Positions 58,901 to 64,000 of a DNA stretch of 64,000 nucleotides are shown here, in pieces. This DNA comes from Callaeas wilsoni (lineage: Eukaryota > Chordata > Aves > Passeriformes > Callaeidae). Below the pieces are notes generated by a model. The model had not been told where the DNA came from and ran no database searches. It saw nothing but the letters and a program-made list of their open reading frames with translations. The DNA lies in assembly GCA_013398955.1 (NCBI GenBank), contig VWPU01003133.1:1-64000 (forward strand), read 5' to 3'. The position numbers and the translations under genes are program-made. Positions within the stretch are counted from its first letter, which is position 1. Each line of letters opens with the position of its first letter.

Positions 58901-60699
58901 TGGGGGTCTGTTGGCATTGGGTGTCCCTGGACTGCCCTTGAGGCGGGCGTTGCCATCGGCTGGTAGCAGGAGCCAGGGGACAATGGCAGTGTCCAGTGAG
59001 CACGGAGCTGTGGGGGAGATCTGGAAAAGCACCAGGCAGACATAAGGTGCTCTAATTCTTACAGACCTGTGCAACGCTGTCTCATGCCTTTACAAACTTT
59101 ATCTTACTTTTTCAACGTTGATCTGCTTGTCCACGTCTGATCCCGAGGACTTGCTGGGTGAAAACAACAGAACAGAAGTTAGGAGAGAACCAGGTCAGCC
59201 AAAGGTGCTGAAGAGTTTTTTATCTGACCCCAAAGGGATCCAGAGACAGAATTACCATTGTCTTCTATAATCTCTTAAGCTATGATTACAATTCAGAATC
59301 CCAAACCACTGGAGAATTGCCACTGGACTTGCAATAAAAGCATTGCAGCTGCCCAACTCTAAAAATACTGCTCCCTTGTGACAGACTGAAACTCTCTTAA
59401 AATGGGAAAACCGCCCCAAAGGTAGAGCAAGGTTCCTCCAATGAAGATTAAGTTTTAGTGTTGGCCTTTGTTAGCTTTGAGGGCAGTGAGCAAGTCTCCA
59501 TCCAATCACCTTCCTGCCTGGAAACACTTGTGCCTCAGTTGCTTCTTTCACCTGTCACCCAAATCCCACAAGGAGGAAAACTGTGGGGCTGACCTGTCCA
59601 TCTCCTCGGTGCTCTGCACCTCCTCCAGGGTGGGTTTGCAGTCAAAGGTCACCAGCTCCAGGTTCCCTTCAGGGTTCATCTCCACGTGGAGGTCTGCCAG
59701 GATGGACAGCCTCATCTCCTTGGTGGTTGAGCTGTGCAGGGGAGGAGAGGAGGAGGCTGGAGCTGGGAGATGCTCCTGGCCACACTCCCCCCAGGCTGCC
59801 CTTGCTCTCACTCCAGCCAGGAGCTTGGGCTGGTTCCAGCCCTGCAGCGCTGGCACTCACGGGGCAGATGTGATGCCGAGGTCCACCTCGATGCTCAGCC
59901 GCATCCCGGTGTCGGGGATCAGGGTCAGGGAAAACTTGTCAACTTTGACAGAGGTAATTTGGTTCTTGCTAGAGCAGAAAGGAAGGTGTTGGGAGACCAG
60001 CCCAGACCCTGAGAAATCCCAAAAGTTCACAAGAACTGCACAGATAAATCCATGCCCTGAGGGCAGCATGGGTTCTGCTACCCTCAGACACCAATGAAGG
60101 AAGCCAGGACCTCATTTCTAAACCTCCTGGTCTCCAGGAGCATTTTTGTTCTTGCTGGCAAAGTGCCTTTTGTGACAATATTCCAACACGAGTGTGAACC
60201 AGGGGTGTGGCAGCAAAGCCTGGGCAAGAGAGGGCAACTCACCTACTTGGGGAGATGGGAGATGGCTCTGGGGCTGGCGGGGCCATGAGGTCCTGCCTGA
60301 GGACTGACTCTGCATGTGGCTTTGAAACTTCAGCAACTGTGAAACAGGGCAGATGTTTTATGAGAGTCTCTGGAGCTCGTGTCCTGATGGACAGCCTGAA
60401 ACCCACCTAGGTGACACACTTCCATCCCTTACTAGCCCCCCGCTGCTAGCAATGGGCAGGGGGTGAGGCAGGTGAGCTGGGCAGTGGCACAGGATTCTGG
60501 TGGCAGCGCTTGGTGTTTCACCACTGGGCTGGAAGGTGTCACTGCGTCCCCTCCCTGCTGCTGGCGTGGGAGGTGTGGGTCTGGACTTACGGTATCTCAG
60601 TCCAGAGGGCGTGAGGATGCCGCCACAGTCGGGTGACCTGGTGGTGTGAGCTGGCACCAGGAGGCTCAGGAGGATGCTCAGGGTGCGGAGCATTGCCAT
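55928..60699 (-). CDS. TENP: TENP, BPI-family egg-white/neural protein, complete coding region
   Basis: TENP is an avian BPI/LBP-family secreted protein known as an egg-white component (ovoglobulin G2) and from developing neural tissue; related proteins bind lipid and bacteria. Fifteen exons, read on the minus strand, join in frame to 1356 nt (451 residues) with GT-AG junctions throughout. Intron phases are 1,2,2,2,0,1,0,0,0,0,2,0,1,0. Residues 1-~20 are a signal peptide (LSILLSLLVPAHTT). The mature start carries SPDCGGILTPSGLRYLAEVSK, very close to my memory of the chicken protein. The amino-terminal domain has the conserved disulfide pair Cys135 (FDCKP) and Cys167 (ICLEV). The carboxy-terminal domain ends in VFLPHIASFTYTDVNITIHK and a 22-residue tail. 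Sequons lie at N271 and N424. The gene is intact and its orientation is opposite to the BPIFB-like gene. Confidence 0.94.
56004..56024. repeat. (GGAA)n microsatellite
   Basis: About five GGAA/GAAG units in the last TENP intron, close to the acceptor of the terminal exon. Confidence 0.75.
56278..56354 (-). CDS. TENP: TENP coding exon 14 (residues 404-429)
   Basis: Encodes VVLRQGVFLPHIASFTYTD and then sequon N424. The acceptor is TTTCTCAG and the donor GTAAGA. Ends in phase 0. Confidence 0.94.
56449..56512 (-). CDS. TENP: TENP coding exon 13 (residues 383-403)
   Basis: Encodes AALLEELFLPTIREEVPAQI, the terminal helix. The acceptor is CCCCGCAG and the donor GTGAGG. Ends in phase 1. Confidence 0.93.
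56781..56826 (-). CDS. TENP: TENP coding exon 12 (residues 367-382)
   Basis: Encodes EDIELSLATSDVGPVL, matching SSDVG of the paralogue. The acceptor is TTTTCCAG and the donor GTAGGT. Ends in phase 0. Confidence 0.93.
57117..57184 (-). CDS. TENP: TENP coding exon 11 (residues 345-366)
   Basis: Encodes DVTARLHLSVADTRMIISVA. The acceptor is CCTCACAG and the donor GTAATG, a less common but valid donor. Ends in phase 2. Confidence 0.91.
57464..57628 (-). CDS. TENP: TENP coding exon 10 (residues 290-344)
   Basis: Encodes GSLFQEDLPVVLQAVTRSSP and KAIVKLFLTAQIGAG. The acceptor is CTTGGCAG and the donor GTGAGT. Phase 0 at both ends. Confidence 0.94.
57744..57785 (-). CDS. TENP: TENP coding exon 9 (residues 276-289)
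   Basis: A 42-nt phase 0 exon, SSLTTATLAERITQ. The acceptor is GTGTTTCAG and the donor GTGCGC. TTATL resembles the LPPLTTATL segment of BPIFB4. Confidence 0.9.
58160..58336 (-). CDS. TENP: TENP coding exon 8 (residues 217-275)
   Basis: Encodes TTFQVAGTVIPLPVSPVPFS and the helix ending ALNVSLL, with sequon N271. There are two consensus GTGAGT donors 12 nt apart, at the exon edges 58160 and 58172; I use the outer one, which best fits my memory of chicken TENP. Confidence 0.92.
58457..58548 (-). CDS. TENP: TENP coding exon 7 (residues 186-216)
   Basis: Encodes PFPITPSCQVQYQPLASP and YSEQGIIISLQ, the inter-domain strand. The acceptor is ATTTGCAG and the donor GTAAGT. Ends in phase 0. Confidence 0.95.
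58800..58860 (-). CDS. TENP: TENP coding exon 6 (residues 166-185)
   Basis: Encodes ICLEVSKLLLFPNERLMSLA, carrying Cys167, the second conserved disulfide residue. The acceptor is TTTCCGTAG and the donor GTGGGC. Ends in phase 1. Confidence 0.93.
59108..59153 (-). CDS. TENP: TENP coding exon 5 (residues 150-165)
   Basis: A short exon (SKSSGSDVDKQINVEK). The acceptor is TTCACCCAG and the donor GTAAGA. Ends in phase 0. It is 18 nt shorter than the BPIFB-like counterpart. Confidence 0.9.
59594..59731 (-). CDS. TENP: TENP coding exon 4 (residues 104-149)
   Basis: Encodes MRLSILADLHVEMNPEGN and FDCKPTLEEVQSTEEMD. Cys135 is the first conserved disulfide residue. The donor GTCAGC is weaker than its neighbours. 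Ends in phase 2. Confidence 0.94.
59861..59968 (-). CDS. TENP: TENP coding exon 3 (residues 68-103)
   Basis: Encodes NQITSVKVDKFSLTLIPDTG and RLSIEVDLGITSA, the first barrel strands. The acceptor is CTGCTCTAG and the donor GTGAGT. Ends in phase 2. Confidence 0.95.
60243..60336 (-). CDS. TENP: TENP coding exon 2 (residues 37-67)
   Basis: Encodes LAEVSKPHAESVLRQDLM and then a proline-rich stretch (APPAPEPSPISP). The acceptor is TTTCACAG and the donor GTGAGT. Ends in phase 2. Confidence 0.93.
60591..60699 (-). CDS. TENP: TENP coding exon 1 (residues 1-36, signal peptide)
   Basis: The ATG at 60699 has strong context (G at -3, G at +4); a second in-frame ATG is at codon 3. An acceptor CAG with a very long pyrimidine tract lies 8 bases upstream (exon edge 60707), so at least one more exon precedes. 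The donor GTAAGT reads down from 60590. Phase 1. Confidence 0.93.
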
Positions 60700-60707
60700 G
60701 CCGGCAC

Positions 60708-60765
60708 CTGGAGGAGGAGGAGGAGAAAGAAGAGGAAGAAGAAGAGGGGGAGGAAGAGGGCACCC
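60708..60765 (-). other. TENP: Purine-strand GAG/GAA repeat forming the TENP polypyrimidine tract
   Basis: The plus strand reads as repeated GAG, GAA and GGA triplets. Read on the minus strand it is ~50 nt of nearly pure pyrimidine ending in CAG at 60710-60708, directly before the start-codon exon. It therefore doubles as a splice acceptor tract. Confidence 0.7.
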
Positions 60766-61332
60766 ACAGCAGCCTGGTCAGAACAAGATGGCCCTTGCCT
60801 GGCCACTGAGGCACGGAGATCTGCTCCCTGATTGGAGTTGTGGTGTGGAGCTTGTCAGCTTTGGTGCAGTAACAACCCACAGCTCTCATGTGGTGTCTTA
60901 AAAGCATTGACAGAAGGCTCAGCCTTGAAGAGCCTCCACAATCTTGCGAGCTAGAACAGTGCCTGCAGCAATATCTCACTTGCTCAGGAGCACAGAATGG
61001 CCACAACTGGTATAAAAACAGCAAATAAACAGAAGCTAAAATTAATAGAGGAAGGAATGGAAGTTATAGAGGAGTTATAAAGTCAAATGAAAAGGTGAAA
61101 GTGTTATCTGTCTCTGAAAAACATTTGGGAATCATTTATAATGTCTGTAATGCTCTTACAATGTTACAAAACCAAGTAATTCAGAAAGTTTAACCTGCAG
61201 AAAATACACGTATTTATCTCAGTCTTTGCAGAAAACATCACTTCTGATGAGTGCCGACCCTCATGGAGACACATAAAAGTAGGTAGGAGCATCGCCTGTA
61301 TCAAGCTATTCTGTTTGCAAAAGCATCTTTAC

Positions 61333-61415
61333 CTCTCCTGGCTGGTCTTCCCCTTCTTCTGACTTGGTCTGTGTCTTGCCGTGGCCACACTGAGGAATTC
61401 TGCTGATTTTATATA
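61333..61415 (-). promoter_or_regulatory. TENP: Likely TENP promoter (TATA box) and non-coding first exon
   Basis: On the minus strand a good TATA box (TATATAAAA, plus-strand 61407-61415) is followed ~50 nt later than the expected start (about 61380) by the donor GAG|GTAAAG at 61333/61332. The start-codon exon 0.6 kb further on has a strong acceptor just before the ATG. Together these support an untranslated exon of about 45-50 nt. Read from signals only, with no transcript evidence. Confidence 0.5.
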
Positions 61416-61707
61416 TCCTCCCAACCAAAGCTGATGGGGCAGGAGTTGGCAAAGAGGCCTGGGAACCAGGACACTGGGGGGACGCTTTGTTTTCTGTACC
61501 ATTTTTATTGTTTCCCCTAGAATTGATTACTTTGGCCATTGACCTGGCGAGGTGAAGGACTGAACAGCAGGTGCTGGGGCAGCTTGTCTTCACTGTGGTG
61601 TTCCCAAGGAGCACAAAGAAAGGCCTCTGGGTGGAGGGTGCCAAGAAATCAAACATTGCTAGAAAGCAAACAGGTGGGTTTCTTTGCTCTGCAGCCACTC
61701 TTTCTTC

Positions 61708-62105
61708 TGAACACCACAGATGGACATGCTGAGAGAGCTGGAGTTACTCAGCCTGAAGACGAGAAGGCTCCAGGGACACCTTAGAGCCCCTTGCAGTGCC
61801 TAAAGGGGATCTAAGAGAGCTGCAGAGGGACTCGTGACTAGGTCGTGGAATGACAGGACAAGTGGCAATGGCTTTGAACTGACAGAGTGCAGGCTTCTGT
61901 TAGAGATTAGGATGGTGAGGATGGTGAGGCTCTGGCACAGGTTGCCCAGAGAAGCTGTGACTGCCCCATCCCTGGAAGTGTTAAGGTCAGGCTGGATGGG
62001 ACTCGGAAAAGTCTAGAGGAAGCTGTCCCTGCCCATGGCAGGGGTTTGGAATTGGATGAGCGTTAAGGTCCCTCACAACCCAGACCATTCCAGGATTCTG
62101 TGAGA
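61708..62105 (+). mobile_element. CR1 LINE 3' end, best-preserved copy in the window
   Basis: About 400 bp. Landmarks are GGAGTTACTCAGCCTGAAGACG, GAAGGCTCCAGGGACACCTTAG, AGGTTGCCCAGAGAAGCTG, CCATCCCTGGAAGTGTTAAGG and the terminal ATTCTGTGAG. Sense-strand CR1 3' region, 5'-truncated, about 300 bp upstream of the inferred TENP TATA box. Confidence 0.95.
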
Positions 62106-64000
62106 GGCTGTTTTGGTTTGTGTCACTCTCCTGGCTGGGCAGCTCAGACCAGAAAGGATGAGATTAGGACACAACCCGAAGGCAATCCTGGCAATTTATT
62201 AAGGATGTTCTCCAGTTCCATCAGGCCTGGGTAAGTCTGTTGAAGGTAACAGAAGTGTTTCTATTGGGTTCAGCAAGTTTTAGACCAGACAGAAGATCTA
62301 AGTGGCCCATGTGCAATAATCCCTTCCTCTCTAAAACCCATTCCCAACAGGAAGCCACTGGCCATATTTGTTACAATTAGCTGAAAATACAGTCAGTGGC
62401 ATCTACTCTCTTTGATAATATCTCTACAAACAGTAAAACCCTTCATGGGAGGGAATAGGAGTTCCTCTCCTTCCTATGCTTGATGTCCATCGTGTTCTTC
62501 TGGCTTCCTTTTGGCCTGGAGGACAGAGCATGGACCACCTGCAGACACCACGTACGCACACCCTCCATGGCCTCACCAGCTCTACTTCGCGCTCCGTGTT
62601 CTGACTCCCCCCATCCCTCCCCAATACTTGTGACCTCAGCTTTGAGGCATGACCAGTCTCCCAGAGAGGGTTGAGTTGCCCACTTTGGTCTGGCTGCCTT
62701 GGCAGTGGGGTGAGGTGCTCAGGGCTTGTTGAAACACCTGCAGCCCGGGCAGCAGCCATTGTCCTTTGTGCATCGGTGACGTGAGGTACCGGCTGCTGGT
62801 TACAGGTGCATCTTGACACGTTCAAAGCCCTTGGCTCTCCCCAGCACTGTGCTACTTTCTGGCTCAGCATGACAGGGAAATGCCAAGGAAAGCAGCATTC
62901 CAGCCACGCTGTGCATTTCCATCGAAGGCATCCTGGAAGCAGTGTCAAGAGAAAATATGAAGATCGAGCAGCCTGCCAAGGGAGAGCAGGATTTACACTT
63001 CCACGCTGATGTAGGCAGCCCATTGAGAGGCAAGAAATGTGTTCAGAAAAGTAAATCCACTGAGAAGGTTGTAACACTCAGACGAGTCCCCTGCAGCCAT
63101 GGGAGGTGTTTTGTGGGATCTGACTTTGGTAGGGACACGGACACAGCCTTGGAAAGTCTCGAGAAATGAGTCTTTGCTCTGCTTTAGAGCAGCATTTGGG
63201 AACTTGCCCCTGTGATTCCTTTTTCCAGTGCAGGTGATATCGACAGTTCTCCCTGAGATCGGGGATTTTCTGGGGAGCGTTATTATCTCTTCCAGCAGTG
63301 CAAGGGTTGGGAATAAGCCGCCACCACGGTGCTTAGAGGTGGATTTTCTCCTCCTGAAGAGCTGTTCTGGACCTGATGATGCCTGTGGAGGCTTAATTAG
63401 ATGTCAACTCACAGCATAATGACTGATCAAGTTACTAGCACAAAAGTGTCTTTCTGGCATGACGTGCTCCTTGTCGGGAGTTATCCATAAATCTTACACT
63501 CCTGTTAGATAAGATGTAAATCTCCTTGTCTGGGCTTAGCAGCGGGCCACCGAGCACAGCTCTGGGAGGGAGGTAATGACGGATTAAACCTCATGACTAG
63601 TTTTATACAGAAATGAAGAGAGGAAATAAATTACTTTGTACTGCATTACCTCACCAGGCTGAGCTCCCAGAGCTGGGTCCTGCTGGGTGGCCACAAGCCT
63701 AAGGGGCAGCCACAGGGACAGCAGAAGCCTGGAGGAGAGTTCTGTGCAGTCTGTTTGCAGTCTGGTGGGGTGTGTGGATCTCCCATGGTGGAATTAGGAG
63801 AGGATTGGGGCTGAGCAGCCCATTCTGTGGGCAGGTGAATGCTTTTCATCCTCATTCCAACCCTGCCTGAAATCAGTAAGAATATTATTGAGGTTATCAC
63901 AATTTTCACTGGGTTATCCCCCAGCTGAGCCCAGGTCCTTCCCCAGTGTTTGCACAACCCCATGAACCTTTGGGGAGCCGCTCCTCCAAGAGTCACAGTT
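62106..64000. other. Intergenic, no gene recognised
   Basis: No exon, RNA gene or clear repeat is recognised to the end of the window. Frames of up to ~217 codons here have no signature of a known family and no supporting splice pattern. Confidence 0.5.

Noticed and set aside
1..64000. CRISPR arrays, insertion sequences, operons and other prokaryotic systems
   Set aside because: The window is clearly vertebrate nuclear DNA with spliced genes and CR1 elements. The only direct-repeat array is a minisatellite without spacers.

Overview
This is nuclear DNA from a bird. The coding sequence is split into small exons with GT-AG introns. Several 3'-end fragments of CR1 LINEs, the dominant avian retroelement, are scattered through it. 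One gene, TENP, encodes a BPI-family protein known from bird egg white. A Neoaves or passerine source is plausible, but I cannot fix the species.

Layout. 1-430: CpG-rich promoter and 5' end of MAPRE1 (EB1). 492-6569 (+): complete MAPRE1 coding region, six coding exons, 263 residues, followed by a 1.6 kb 3' UTR ending near 8175. About 8.2-40.8 kb: no recognisable coding exon. This interval holds CR1 fragments, an AT-rich island (10.98-11.17 kb), a roughly 330 bp minisatellite (30.65-30.98 kb) and an isolated CpG island with a consensus CTCF motif (34.86-35.24 kb). 41553-51662 (+): complete BPI-fold gene of the BPIFB3/BPIFB4 type, 15 coding exons, 459 residues, with a likely TATA promoter and non-coding first exon about 0.7 kb upstream. 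52.1-55.7 kb: short tail-to-tail intergenic gap. 60699-55928 (-): complete TENP (ovoglobulin G2-type BPI-like protein), 15 coding exons, 451 residues, again with a TATA box and a likely non-coding first exon upstream. 61.4-64 kb: intergenic, starting with a well-preserved CR1 3' end.

MAPRE1 encodes a ubiquitous microtubule plus-end tracking protein. It is the conserved housekeeping neighbour that flanks the BPI/LBP/PLUNC cluster. The two BPI-fold genes encode secreted lipid-binding proteins of innate defence or egg-white type. They lie in opposite orientation and share an identical series of 14 intron phases and nearly identical exon lengths, so they are clearly ancient paralogues. Exon joins were checked by hand: every junction is GT-AG, every phase matches, and both frames stay open to the stop codon. 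I did not find an undescribed biological system. The points most worth a second look are the mirror-image paralogue pair with parallel promoters, the isolated CTCF/CpG island between the housekeeping and BPI domains, tandem splice donors in TENP, the shortened EB1 linker and the minisatellite.
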